Source: Flavobacterium humidisoli
Lineage (GTDB): Bacteria > Bacteroidota > Bacteroidia > Flavobacteriales > Flavobacteriaceae
Length of the DNA stretch: 64,000 bases
Direction: 5' to 3'
NCBI RefSeq assembly: GCF_023272795.1
Contig: NZ_CP096829.1
Coordinates: 868,001 to 932,000, forward strand
Under the pieces are notes generated by a model. The model ran no database searches. It was not told the origin of the DNA and saw only the letters and a program-made list of their open reading frames with translations. The translations under genes were made by a program, and so were the position numbers. Below, in pieces: positions 54,201-63,321 of the stretch. Within the stretch, counting starts at the first letter, position 1, and each line of letters starts with the position of its first letter.

Positions 54201-55805
54201 AGGTGTTGCGCTTGTCCAAGGAGCATTACCGTCAGGGGAGGTTTGCCAAACGTAAGATGTACCTTCAGCCATCGTATTTTGCAGTGATAAAGTAAAAGGT
54301 GCATTAGGACAAACTGGCGTTGCAGTAGTTAATGTATTTCCAGGAGCGTTTCCTACACATGCTTCTAAAATAGTAATATTATAGTCCTGAATCTGTCCAG
54401 TACTTCCAGATATTGCACAAGAATTAGTATTATAATCAGTAGTACGACGACTCATAATTCTCATTCTGGTTGATCCTGCCGTTGCATCAGCAGGAATCTG
54501 CAAATAAATAGAAGTTGCTTTTGCATCAGTTCCATTAGAATTATTTATAGTACCAATTTTGTGAGGTCCTTCTCCAACATCTGCAAAATCTCCATCTCCA
54601 TTCCAATCAAAAAAAGCAGTATAGTAACTATTAACACCTCCATTGGTATTTCCTTTTACTGTTAATTCGTAATATTGCCCTTTTGAAACACTAGCGGCTG
54701 GCACATTTGAATAGTAAATATAAGGTGCTGTAGACGAAGCTGAAGTTGGATTATTTATAGAACCAAATAGAACATTTGTAATAGCTGTAACTGATGAGAA
54801 AGTTGTGCAAGCACTTGAGCCAACATTTACTTGACCTGCTGTTGCGGTGAAATAAAGATCATTCTTATTTTGTGCTGGAGAACTCGAGCTACCCCAAGAA
54901 GTTGGCGCCACTTGATTTCCATTTAGAGTCAGAGTATTGGCGCTATGTGTAACCACACCTAAATCAGCCTTTACTCCTGAATTTATAACTAGCGCCCCTG
55001 CTACTGCCGTAGTTCCAGAAAAGAACTTAGTCCCGCTTCCAGCTAATGTTAAGTTATTAAAGTTTGAAACATTAAAGGATTGGTTATTATTATTACCATT
55101 TAAAGTTACTGTAGCTGTACCAGCATTAAATGTTCCGGCATTTGTAAAATTTCCTGTAATCGTCAAGTTATTATTACCAGCCGATAAACCTCCTCCTATT
55201 ATTGATATATTACCATTTATTGTCAATCCTGTTCCTAATGTTGTAGTTCCAGAGCTAATCGTTAGATTGTTAAATTTGGTAAATATTGTTGTAGGCAAGT
55301 TATTCGTCGCTGTTAATTGAACTGTACCTGATCCTTCAGTAAACACATTTGTTCCTGAACCTGACAAATAAAAACCTTGAGTTATTAAATTACCTCCAGA
55401 AGTCATTGTTATTGTTCCTATACGTGATCCACTTCCTAATGTTATAATTCCCGAAACAGTAATTTGAGATCCTGAATTAAAAAATAAAATTCCGTTTCCA
55501 GAATTTGGATTTGATGATGATCCTAATTGTATTGTCCGACAAACTCCTGAAGAAACATCAACTGTTAATCTAGCACCATTCTTCACAATAATATCATCAA
55601 CATTGCTTGGTCGCCCTGAAGTTCCTGTTCCTGTGTTAATATTACTCCAAAGTGTATTGCTCGAGATAGTTATTGTTGCCGCATTAGCAAAAGAAAACAT
55701 AAAAAACATCCCCACACAAAGCAATCTTAAACTTGGTGTGCACAATTTTTTAGGTAAAGATTTAGAAATAAAGAATAAAAACGAGTAAAGTAGTTTTCTC
55801 ATCAT
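51291..55805 (-). CDS. Giant T9SS-exported protein with GEVED and L-type-lectin-like domains
   Basis: 1504 residues with an extended signal peptide (LRLLCVGMFFMFSFANAA, about 27-44). Residues about 45-310 form a parallel-beta, autotransporter-like repeat region (NLTISSGTTTLGTGLTINGN). A GEVED domain follows (about 355-480; AFFDWNGDGDFADVGEG). Next is a segment resembling legume/L-type lectin (about 560-760; GADGISLSYAS, GSGIVLQLDTYDNEG, VIDNVNIYYLD), then a PKD-like domain (CTGVPFSVTPADV) and a short Ig-like unit. From about 1067 (RRFDLTYWSSPI) comes the module shared with three neighbours, ending in a T9SS type C-like signal (QVLLVKVTLENGSTVTKKVIFSNL). The lectin-like and GEVED domains suggest binding to glycans or surfaces. 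Confidence 0.9.
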   Translation of the reverse strand: MMRKLLYSFLFFISKSLPKKLCTPSLRLLCVGMFFMFSFANAATITISSNTLWSNINTGTGTSGRPSNVDDIIVKNGARLTVDVSSGVCRTIQLGSSSNPNSGNGILFFNSGSQITVSGIITLGSGSRIGTITMTSGGNLITQGFYLSGSGTNVFTEGSGTVQLTATNNLPTTIFTKFNNLTISSGTTTLGTGLTINGNISIIGGGLSAGNNNLTITGNFTNAGTFNAGTATVTLNGNNNNQSFNVSNFNNLTLAGSGTKFFSGTTAVAGALVINSGVKADLGVVTHSANTLTLNGNQVAPTSWGSSSSPAQNKNDLYFTATAGQVNVGSSACTTFSSVTAITNVLFGSINNPTSASSTAPYIYYSNVPAASVSKGQYYELTVKGNTNGGVNSYYTAFFDWNGDGDFADVGEGPHKIGTINNSNGTDAKATSIYLQIPADATAGSTRMRIMSRRTTDYNTNSCAISGSTGQIQDYNITILEACVGNAPGNTLTTATPVCPNAPFTLSLQNTMAEGTSYVWQTSPDGNAPWTSATPTPKAFFSSAFATNQSANTNVGEISLYGNNTSISGGELFLTTLGTGYTGGFVIQKTPGSNINTFSASFDYKIYGGNGADGISLSYASNIADNVGGGESGEGSGIVLQLDTYDNEGVQAGSRVRITYNGSSIFNSAINAPFNLRTSSLRNVVMSVNDKGYLTLTIGGSVVVANLALPATYISSDKSNWKFKFSARTGDVNDYHVIDNVNIYYLDTANSKSTFTTTQTVKTYYRVAASCGGATVYSTPVMVDVRSAIINIMTSNACTGVPFSVTPADVTNGTIPANTKYTWTMPFLSAGLTGGAANAVAAADITGTLTNSTSTAQTAVYTVTPITGACTGAPFTLTVTVNPLPAPTITKNNDVSCSTLGSITLAGLPADWTITRTGVTTATQPYTGTTSTLSIQDLVADTYSFTVTNNAIGCTSSAATVTINDISSNTDWSATGWTNGEPDGSKSVTISSLAFGQPFTIAKPNVEACSLTIAVTSGDVIVPEGVTLTITNKVTSNDKLVFESGSSLLQKTNVQNDGDIVYKRKVDVRRFDLTYWSSPIKSTKPGGFKMKDLSPTTLADKFFTYSPTSGWATDMSGESEMKVGNGYSIRGPQEFNNDAPSTFTGAFKGVPNNGDIPVTSVVADKWFLFGNPYPSAIDVDELWDVNPDLGPLYFYIHASLPQKAPGDNTYRYSSNDYIVHSSSGSTSVGGKTFGGYIAAGQGFFAKPKGSSIHFNNDMRKGESSNGNFLKTAKSKSIERNRVWLNMVNAEGAFKQILVGYIEGATNNVDFNYDAPTIAGNSFIDFYSLNETKKLTIQGRALPFDNTDIVPLGYKTTAAGDFTIGIDHGDGFFNKQEIYLEDKTTGKTTNLRNENYTFSTLVGTFTDRFVLRYTGKTLGTDDLENLENSVLISVKNKTVSITCSKETIKEVTIFNVGAQLVYSKNKVNSSELQIANLHSSDQVLLVKVTLENGSTVTKKVIFSNL

Positions 55806-56086
55806 ATAACAGTAGGTATTTGTTTTAAATTTGTTTTTGGTTTGCTTAAAGCAAAAAATGGCATTTCTTCCAAAAAGAACAATGTTCTTTAGGTAATTAG
55901 CTGAACCCTAAAATGTTAAATTCTGGCATCTTAGGCCGAAATTTCAAAATGTTAAAATTCCGTACAAAAATATTTAAATTAGCCTAATACACAAGGTTAT
56001 AATTTATTTCTTTTTATAAAATATTAACAAATTTCAGAATTATTTTATAACTAATTGAGCATAACTGAATTTAAACGTTAAAACAC
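55806..56086. promoter_or_regulatory. Divergent gap upstream of the 1504-residue protein and recX
   Basis: An AT-rich gap with a palindrome AAAGAAC-AAT-GTTCTTT (55874-55890) 69 bp upstream of the giant gene start. It is a candidate regulator site. No ORF is seen in the gap. Confidence 0.35.
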
Positions 56087-56569
56087 ATGAAAAATCCGAT
56101 GAACAGCACTTTTACCATCAAAGAAGCTTTACAAAAGTTAGAGCATTTTTGTGCTTATCAAGAGCGCTGTCATAACGAAATTGTTGATAAATTGTACAGT
56201 CTAAAAATGACTTCGGATGAAATCGACTATATTGTAGTTCAGCTCATTGAAGGGAATTTTTTAAACGAAACCCGTTTTGCGTGCAGCTTCGCCCGAGGCA
56301 AACACAGAATTAAACATTGGGGAAAAATCAGAATTACAAATGAGCTAAAAATGAGAAATATTTCTTCAACCAACATTTCTTTGGCTTTGAAAGAAATTTC
56401 AGCTGAAGAATATTTTGAAACTTTTGAAAATCTGGCAGAAAGATCTTGGAATGCTATTTCTGAAACCAATCTTCTTAAAAAGCGCAAAAAATTTTGTGAC
56501 TATATGCTCCGTAGAGGTTATGAAAGTAATTTGGTCTACGAAAAAGTAAAAGAACTAGAAGAAAACTAG
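56087..56569 (+). CDS. recX: RecX family regulatory protein
   Basis: 160 residues, the usual size. RecX binds the RecA filament and modulates recombination and SOS activity. The all-helical three-repeat structure is evident: ALQKLEHFCAYQERCHNEIVDKL (first repeat), ARGKHRIKHWGKIRITNELKMRNIS (second) and KKRKKFCDYMLRRGYESNLVYEKVKEL (third). The ATG at 56087 was chosen; a second Met is four codons on. It is not adjacent to recA here and sits alone between two giant surface-protein genes, which looks like chance. Confidence 0.92.
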   Translation: MKNPMNSTFTIKEALQKLEHFCAYQERCHNEIVDKLYSLKMTSDEIDYIVVQLIEGNFLNETRFACSFARGKHRIKHWGKIRITNELKMRNISSTNISLALKEISAEEYFETFENLAERSWNAISETNLLKKRKKFCDYMLRRGYESNLVYEKVKELEEN

Positions 56570-56977
56570 ATTCTTTTTCCGTCTCTTAAAAAGTCGAATT
56601 TCTATGCCTCTTCAAATCTTTCAATTTGGCTTTCAAACTGCATTAAACTACCTACATAATCAACACAACTTCAAGTTATAAAATATTCCCTTTTTGAAGA
56701 ATTTATAGCAAATCAGACGTTTTTTAGTCTAAAAACGCAAAAAACAGTCCTTAAAAGCTTAATAATTTACGAATATTCTTATAATATTTTTGAATGTTTT
56801 ATAAGAATATTTACCGAACATTAAAATTTTTAATGTAGTTCATCGACTATTTTAACAATTCATCGATTAAATGAGGGTTCTCAAAACCCTACTAAATTCT
56901 AGCTCGTAGATGTATCTATCTTTGCGCGGTTCGGAAAGTCTTATGCCAGCATAACAAATTGATAGAAAACATTTAGC
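56570..56977 (+). promoter_or_regulatory. 408-bp regulatory region upstream of the PA14 protein gene
   Basis: Contains, in order: a perfect 12-bp inverted repeat AATATTCTTATA (56772-56783) / TATAAGAATATT (56800-56811); CATCGA direct repeats 20 bp apart (56841-56846, 56861-56866); a small hairpin AGGGTT/AACCCT (56874-56890); a TATCTTTG -7 element (56917-56924), 54 bp upstream of the ATG; and a leader hairpin TTATGC-CA-GCATAA (56941-56954). The density of sites suggests the gene is tightly regulated. Confidence 0.5.
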
Positions 56978-59900
56978 ATGAAAAAAACTTTACTTTTATT
57001 TTTGTTTTTATTGCCTTTTTTGGGAGTTTCTCAAGTTAATTTAGTCAAATGGGATGATCCATCTGGTGCTACAACTGCTAATGTTACCCCAACATACAGT
57101 AATGCAGTATCTGCTGAAAGCCTAAGCGGAAATGGAATCTCATTACAGCCTTTACAATGGGAAGGTTTTAAAGGAAGTCTTTGGCCATTTTCTTTCAGCA
57201 TAGATGAAAATAAATACTTTCAGGTTACAGTATCTGCTAAAACTGGATACAAAATAAAACTTGGAGCTTATAATTTTACCTATAAAGGAGATGGTAATTT
57301 GTATGTAAAAAGATACCAAGTACGCTATTCTAAAGATGATTTCGCTACTAGCACCTTATTGCTAGACGAACCAACTCAAGCTGGTAAAGTAAACAAGTCA
57401 ATAGATTTATCTAAAATAACTCTTTACGCTGGAGAAAAATTAACGCTTCGTATTTACGGTTACAAATTACAATCGGGTAAAGACGATAACTCGCCTTTAT
57501 TTTTAATCAATCGTAATACTGCTACAGAAGCAGGAAACACTAGCCCAACAATTACTGGAACAGTTTCTACTTATGATCCAACTGTTTTAAATGCAAATGA
57601 CGATCTTGTCACCACACAAGAAAAACGTGCTATTTCATTTAATCCGCTGACAAATGATACTAATACCGCTGGTGCAACTATAACTTTTACGCAACCATCA
57701 ACAGCCGAAGGAACAGTTAGCAGAAATGGAAACATCTTTACATTTACTCCTGCAACAAATTTTAAAGGGACATCTACATTTACTTACACGCTAACAAATG
57801 GAGCCAGAACTTCTACGGCAACTGTCGTTGTATATGTAACAGATCTTAGCCCCAAATTAATTATATGGAATGGAGCATTAGCCCAGCCAAAAGCGGTCGT
57901 AACCGACCCTAAAATAACTGGAAATGATATTACTGGAACTGGGTTTGAATTTATTACCAACAGCAATCCCGACTATTTTAACGTTAAAAAATTAGAAAAC
58001 GGAGGTTCAACAGCATTAACATTGAACAGATATGTTCAAATGAGTATTACACCAAAAACAAATTATAAATTAACTCTCACACAATTCAATTTTATATATA
58101 ATTCTCCAACAGGATCTGAAGGCGCTTCGATGTTTGAGGTACATTATTCAACCGATCCAACTTTCCCTGGCGGAGGAACAGTCCTTTTGGGACCAACAAC
58201 AGCAGTAAAAGGGGCGGATACTCCGGTTACTCTAAATTTCCCAACAGGAACAACGGTTTCAAGCAATACGAATCAAACATTTTACATCAGAATATATCCA
58301 TACGCTGTTCAAAATTTATATAACGGATATTTTAAAATAAAGCATGATTATGGTGGAGAAGTCGGACCAACTCTTACTGGTATTGTCGAGCCTTCAAACT
58401 TAATTACTGCTAATCCAGATACTGCAAATACAAATTCAGCCACTGCTATCAATATTCCAATTTTAGCAAACGACGAAAATTACACTCCATTAGCATCCAT
58501 TACAACTACACAACCAACAACGGGCGGATCTGTTGCAGTTAATGGCACAACAAATGCTACCTTTACACCAACAGCTGGTTTTGTTGGAACTACAACTTTT
58601 GAATACACGATCTCGAATGGAACAAATTATTCGACAACAACCGTGACTGTAAATGTTACCGCTCCACCATGTACTCCAACTGGAGATCAAACTGCTTTTG
58701 GGGCTAATGCATGGATTGGTTATGTTTATAAAATGGCAAATAATGCTGCAATGCCTCCGAATGTTTCATATCCAGCTTTACCAAATACCAGTATCGCTAC
58801 ATACATAGGAACTGTAACAGAGAACAAAAACTTTGATAGAAATATTGGAGGTGGTTCTGTTACAGGTCTAACTTCAAATTTTGCTTGTGATGCTGCTCCT
58901 TCTGACCGATTCTTTGTACGATATAAAATGCTTGCTGATATTACTGAAGCTGGCGTATACAGTTTTGATATTGGAAGCGACGATGGAGCAAGACTTTACA
59001 TCGATGATGCAGCTGTTCCAGTTATAACAAGATGGAATGGTCACGGTTTTACTATGGATTACGCTACACAAAATTTAAATGTAGGCCAACATAAATTTGT
59101 TCTAGAGTATTATGAAGACGGGGGAGATTCAAGAGTTTCCTTTTTCACTGGTATACCAAAAGGAAATCCTTCTGAATATGGAGACAAAGTATGGAACGTT
59201 TATGGCTATGTTAACAACGATATAACCTTACAAAATGTTAGATATGCTGGTTATTATGTTGATCCTCATTTAAATCCTGATTCAACAAATTATTGGCCAA
59301 AAGACAAATCTCCTTCATCTGCAACCATTTGGCAAGGTTCTCAAATACCAGACAACAATTTTAAGGTGGTTTACAAACGTAAAGGTTTCGATTGTGGATT
59401 ATATCAGCTAAAACATATCAATCATGATGATGCTGTTCAGCTTTATATCGACGATAAATTAATCTTTTCTAAAGATGGATGGGACAATGCTGCTTATTTA
59501 ATTAACGGAGGAGACCTTTACCCTTTAAACAGTGAGTCTAGAGTAGAAATACGCTTAAGAGAAGATGGTGGCGATGCTAATCTTGGAATTAATTTTACAA
59601 AAACGGATATTGTATACAATGGAACTGGCTCTATTCCGAATGGCAGCTCTTTAGTAATAAGTGCAAATACAGAACTAAAGTCAGATCTTACTGTTTGTTC
59701 TTGTACTGTAAATCCAAATGTCACATTAACAGTCCCGCAAGATATTACTTTAACTGTTGATGAAAATGTAACCATTGGTACGGGAGGAAAACTTTTAATT
59801 TTAGATGGAGGATCATTTCTTCAAACTTCTACAAGTAAAAACATGTTTACAGGAAGCAATACTGCTTTTGAAATTCAAAGAACAACCGAAATTCGTCGTT

Positions 59901-61192
59901 TTGATTTAACGTATTGGTCATCACCTGTAGACAATCCAGATTTTAAAATGATTACTTTGTCTCCTGAAACTTTATCCGATAAATTTTTCTATTGGACTTC
60001 TGATTTCAAATGGGCAACGGATATGTACGGAAAAATGACAATGGAACCTGGAAAAGGATACAGCATTAGAGGACCACAGTCTTTTGACACTCAAACTCCT
60101 TCTGACTTTACTGGAAAATTCTACGGAAAACCAAACAATGGAAATATTTTGATTCCGACTACGGCTGATAAATACCATTTTATAGGAAATCCTTACCCAT
60201 CTGCGATTGATGCGCGTCAGTTTATTATAGATAATGGAGAAGTTGGGCCATTATACTTTTGGACACACGTTTCGCCTCCAAAAAAAGAAAATGGCAGTAA
60301 CACCTACACATACAGCAGTCCAGATTATGCAACATTTACATTGCTTGGATCAACAAAAGCTACAACTGGAGGAGAAGCACCTTCAGGATATATTGGAGTG
60401 GGACAAGGCTTCTTTATAAAGCCAAAAGTTAGTTCGATAACATTTAATAATGGTCAACGTGTAAAAGCGAAAAACACACAGTTTTATAAAACTACAGCTA
60501 AAGAAACAGAAATTGAAGTAAATCGTTTGTGGCTAAATCTAAGCAATACGGAAGATGCCTTTAAACAACTACTAGTTGGTTATGCAGAAGGAGCATCAAA
60601 CAATTACGATCATAATTACGATGCAACTACAATGGCTGGTAATTCTTTTATCGATTTTTACACCATAAACGAAGCTAAAAAACTTACTGTTCAAGCAAGG
60701 GCTTTACCTTTTGATAATACAGATACTGTTCCTCTGGGTTATAAAACAACTATTAGCAGCGAACTTACAATCTCGATAGATCATGCAGATGGATTTTTTA
60801 ACAAACAAGCCGTTTATTTGGAAGATAAAACAACAGGAGCAATAATAGATCTTCGTGCTTCAAATTATACTTTCCAAACAGCTGCAGGAACTTTTACAGA
60901 TCGTTTTGTATTACGTTACACAAATAAAACATTGGGTACAGATGATTTTGAAAATGTAGAAGATGGAATCTTAGTTTCAGTAAAATCAAAAGTAATAAAT
61001 GTAGCTAGCGGTACTGAAAATATTAAAGAAGCACAAATCTATACTATAGGCGGACAATTGCTTTATAACAAAAGCAAAATCGATGCAAAACAATTAGAGA
61101 TTACAAATTTACATTCTAGCAATCAAGTTTTACTGGTAAAAGTAATTCTAGAAAATGGTCATGCAGTCACGAAGAAAATCATATTTAATTAA
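56978..61192 (+). CDS. Giant T9SS-exported protein with two PA14-like domains
   Basis: 1404 residues with signal peptide MKKTLLLFLFLLPFLGVSQ. A beta domain (about 20-200) is followed by a cadherin/Ig-like unit (about 205-290; ANDDLVTTQEKRAISFNPLTND), a second beta domain resembling the first (about 295-475), and a second Ig-like unit (about 480-565). Two PA14-like segments follow (about 640-725, DIGSDDGARLYIDD; and about 800-885, NHDDAVQLYIDDKLIF). From about 972 (RRFDLTYWSSPV) the shared module begins, ending in a T9SS type C-like signal (QVLLVKVILENGHAVTKKIIFN). PA14 domains commonly bind carbohydrate. It is the only one of the four giants on the plus strand. Confidence 0.9.
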   Translation: MKKTLLLFLFLLPFLGVSQVNLVKWDDPSGATTANVTPTYSNAVSAESLSGNGISLQPLQWEGFKGSLWPFSFSIDENKYFQVTVSAKTGYKIKLGAYNFTYKGDGNLYVKRYQVRYSKDDFATSTLLLDEPTQAGKVNKSIDLSKITLYAGEKLTLRIYGYKLQSGKDDNSPLFLINRNTATEAGNTSPTITGTVSTYDPTVLNANDDLVTTQEKRAISFNPLTNDTNTAGATITFTQPSTAEGTVSRNGNIFTFTPATNFKGTSTFTYTLTNGARTSTATVVVYVTDLSPKLIIWNGALAQPKAVVTDPKITGNDITGTGFEFITNSNPDYFNVKKLENGGSTALTLNRYVQMSITPKTNYKLTLTQFNFIYNSPTGSEGASMFEVHYSTDPTFPGGGTVLLGPTTAVKGADTPVTLNFPTGTTVSSNTNQTFYIRIYPYAVQNLYNGYFKIKHDYGGEVGPTLTGIVEPSNLITANPDTANTNSATAINIPILANDENYTPLASITTTQPTTGGSVAVNGTTNATFTPTAGFVGTTTFEYTISNGTNYSTTTVTVNVTAPPCTPTGDQTAFGANAWIGYVYKMANNAAMPPNVSYPALPNTSIATYIGTVTENKNFDRNIGGGSVTGLTSNFACDAAPSDRFFVRYKMLADITEAGVYSFDIGSDDGARLYIDDAAVPVITRWNGHGFTMDYATQNLNVGQHKFVLEYYEDGGDSRVSFFTGIPKGNPSEYGDKVWNVYGYVNNDITLQNVRYAGYYVDPHLNPDSTNYWPKDKSPSSATIWQGSQIPDNNFKVVYKRKGFDCGLYQLKHINHDDAVQLYIDDKLIFSKDGWDNAAYLINGGDLYPLNSESRVEIRLREDGGDANLGINFTKTDIVYNGTGSIPNGSSLVISANTELKSDLTVCSCTVNPNVTLTVPQDITLTVDENVTIGTGGKLLILDGGSFLQTSTSKNMFTGSNTAFEIQRTTEIRRFDLTYWSSPVDNPDFKMITLSPETLSDKFFYWTSDFKWATDMYGKMTMEPGKGYSIRGPQSFDTQTPSDFTGKFYGKPNNGNILIPTTADKYHFIGNPYPSAIDARQFIIDNGEVGPLYFWTHVSPPKKENGSNTYTYSSPDYATFTLLGSTKATTGGEAPSGYIGVGQGFFIKPKVSSITFNNGQRVKAKNTQFYKTTAKETEIEVNRLWLNLSNTEDAFKQLLVGYAEGASNNYDHNYDATTMAGNSFIDFYTINEAKKLTVQARALPFDNTDTVPLGYKTTISSELTISIDHADGFFNKQAVYLEDKTTGAIIDLRASNYTFQTAAGTFTDRFVLRYTNKTLGTDDFENVEDGILVSVKSKVINVASGTENIKEAQIYTIGGQLLYNKSKIDAKQLEITNLHSSNQVLLVKVILENGHAVTKKIIFN

Positions 61193-61232
61193 AAACAAGA
61201 AACCCATCATTACTGATGGGTTTCTTGTTTTT
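61191..61232. terminator. Bidirectional terminator
   Basis: Perfect 19-bp arms (61191-61209 and 61214-61232; core GAAACCCATCA) with a TTAC loop. The arms overlap the stop codons of the two convergent genes by one or two bases. Confidence 0.9.
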
Positions 61233-61845
61233 ATTCTTCTTTCAACTCGTCAATTACTTTTTTTATCTCTTTAGCGTATTTTCCATAAAACTTTTGAACC
61301 CACCATTCCAAAGAAATTCCCATAGAAAGTACTGTAAAAACAATGATAGCAAAAAAACCAAATAATTGTCCGTTAGTAAATTCGTGATTTAATAAACCCG
61401 ATTTTTCAGAAAGGCCGTAAAAATAAAAGCCTAATAAGTAAACTACTATAAAAGGAGTCAGAGAGAAACCAAATGTTTTATACAATTCCATATTCAGCCT
61501 AATATCAAAATACGTCTCATATAAACTGTCTTTTGTTTTCAATGTTGTTGCATTCAATCTTTTAAAAAAGAAATATAATTTTACTAAATAGTAAACGCAA
61601 ACAGCCAAAAACAAGCTATAGATTAAATAGTACAAGAAAATCATCTGTGTATTAAAATGGCAAATTAACGGAATTGTTCCCATAAAAATTATGGATACAA
61701 TTTGATAGATAAATTCATTTTTTAGATTTTTTCTGATTTTGTCTAATGGTGTATTAGCAGATTGAATCTTTTCTAAGTTTGATGGCAGAATAACATTTTC
61801 AGGCTTTTCGTTATTCCACGCATTTTGTATATCGCTAAAATCCAT
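61231..61845 (-). CDS. Membrane protein encoded with the sigma factor (possible anti-sigma)
   Basis: 204 residues. A soluble N-terminus of about 45 residues (MDFSDIQNAWNNEKPENV) precedes four predicted transmembrane helices at about 48-66, 69-90, 128-148 and 162-184, then a charged C-terminus (YAKEIKKVIDELKEE). There is no recognised anti-sigma domain. It overlaps the sigma-factor gene by 11 bp and is therefore translationally coupled to it; the cytoplasmic N-terminus of a membrane protein paired with an ECF sigma factor is the usual layout for an anti-sigma partner. The role is inferred from position only. Confidence 0.7.
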   Translation of the reverse strand: MDFSDIQNAWNNEKPENVILPSNLEKIQSANTPLDKIRKNLKNEFIYQIVSIIFMGTIPLICHFNTQMIFLYYLIYSLFLAVCVYYLVKLYFFFKRLNATTLKTKDSLYETYFDIRLNMELYKTFGFSLTPFIVVYLLGFYFYGLSEKSGLLNHEFTNGQLFGFFAIIVFTVLSMGISLEWWVQKFYGKYAKEIKKVIDELKEE

Positions 61846-62338
61846 ATCCTTGTTTTTTAATAATTTCTTTTAATTTTTCTTTGGCTCTATTCAATTTCAC
61901 TCTAGCATTCCCTTCAGAAATTCCTAGATTCTCCCCTATTTCTTTATGAGAGAAACCTTCCAGTTGGTAGAAAATGATGGCTTTATCTATTTTTTCAAGT
62001 TTTTGTACCGCTTTGTAAAAATGATCCAACTGACTTTCTTTTATATGAGAATCTCCTTCATCATCTTTGACATTTTCTGAAGCGATTTCATATTTGTCCA
62101 CCTTCCGTTTTTCTTTCTTCAAAAAGACAATTGCCGTATTTACTGCTACTCTGTACATCCATGTTGAAAACTGGCTTTCACTCCGAAAAGATTCATATGA
62201 TTTCCAGAGTTGGCATACAATCTCCTGAAACAAATCCTGCTGATCATCAGAATTATCCATATACATCTTAGAAACTTTATACAAAATTCCTTTATGTGTT
62301 TCTATTCGATTTAAAAACTCTTGTTCCTTCTCTCTCAA
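61835..62338 (-). CDS. ECF-type RNA polymerase sigma-70 factor
   Basis: 167 residues from a TTG start, the only usable start between an in-frame TGA and the conserved region. Region 2 is SDDQQDLFQEIVCQLWKSYESFRSESQFSTWMYRVAVNTA (about 30-70). Region 4 is IFYQLEGFSHKEIGENLGISEGNARVKLNRAKEKLKEII (about 120-160). There are no region 1 or 3 domains, as expected for ECF sigma factors. It starts 7 bp after the TraB/GumN gene and overlaps the membrane protein gene downstream, so the three form an operon. Target promoters unknown. Confidence 0.93.
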   Translation of the reverse strand: MREKEQEFLNRIETHKGILYKVSKMYMDNSDDQQDLFQEIVCQLWKSYESFRSESQFSTWMYRVAVNTAIVFLKKEKRKVDKYEIASENVKDDEGDSHIKESQLDHFYKAVQKLEKIDKAIIFYQLEGFSHKEIGENLGISEGNARVKLNRAKEKLKEIIKKQGYGF

Positions 62339-62345
62339 AACAGCT

Positions 62346-63213
62346 TTAGTTCATTACAGGTTTTACAGTATATCCCTCTTTTCTCAATAAATTAATAACT
62401 CCATACTCACCACCTAAATGCGCTGCACCAACAGCGATGAAAACACCATTTTCTTTTATTAACTCTGGTATTAGTTTTACCCACTTTTGATTTCTATCAT
62501 CCAGAATCTGCTTTTTAGTTTTTTCACTTGTAAATCGTTTATCTGTACTAAATGCATACATCGCTTCAATGTTTTCTTTTTTGTAGGCATTTAAATTCCA
62601 CTGTTTCTTCAGGGGTTGATTCTTCTAAAAGTGCCAGCATTTCATCATTAGAATAAGCATTTTCAAGAATTTCGAACTGAGATCTAACAGATTCTAATCC
62701 CGAAATAGAAACATTCCTTTTTTTGGCTGCATCTGAAAATTCCATTTCATAAAACTTCAAATCTGTACAACCAAAACTTTTCATCGAAATGAGACTCAAA
62801 ACCGTCAAAAGACTAAAACTGTCTACTTGCTGTACCGACATTCCAGTGTTCTTTTTTAAAATAGAATCTAATTTTGCAAGTTGTTCTGGTGTTAGCTTTT
62901 TGCTCAAAGGTTCTTTTCCCATTGCCAATTGCTGCATTTGGCTCATTTCGTTCGGATCTGTAAAGTTGATTTCTAAAAACAATTTATCCGATTTCTCAAA
63001 AGCATTTTTGGCTTTTTCAGATAAAAAATAATCCTTTGAACAGATCATATGAATCGTTCCATATAAATAAGAAGATTTTTGAAGCCCTTTTCCTGAAACC
63101 TCCCAAAGAAGAGAATTTTCCAGTTTTGAAGTTTTGCTTTGGGCAGAAATGTCATTACAAACATATAAAAAGAATGTAAATACAGCTACTATAAATTGAA
63201 ATCTGGTTTTCAT
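62346..63213 (-). pseudogene. TraB/GumN-family protein, frameshifted
   Basis: Two adjacent pieces in different frames together make one TraB/GumN protein. The first (63213 to 62566) has a signal peptide (about residues 1-24, ending DISAQ), LLWEVSGKGLQKSSYLYGTIHM and ends with out-of-frame residues FKCLQKRKH. The second (to 62346) continues as NAYKKENIEAMYAFSTDKRF in another frame and carries VGAAHLGGEYGV. One extra base in the TTTAAAT run near 62590-62596 explains the shift. The conserved GTIHM and GAAHLGG motifs are the putative metalloprotease-like active-site elements of the family. It may be a true frameshift mutation, a sequencing error in a short homopolymer, or a programmed shift. It is first in the sigma-factor operon. 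Confidence 0.85.
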
Positions 63214-63321
63214 GATTGAATGTGTTTTATTTGATTACAGCCTGTAAGTAATAGAAAAAACAAAACGTTACATTTTTTTTTCAAACATTTAAAAAAAACA
63301 AGAAGCATCTAATACTTTTTA

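Noticed and set aside
62346-62561. Independent 71-residue gene
   Set aside because: It is the out-of-frame C-terminal part of the TraB/GumN protein and completes that family's conserved HLGG motif.
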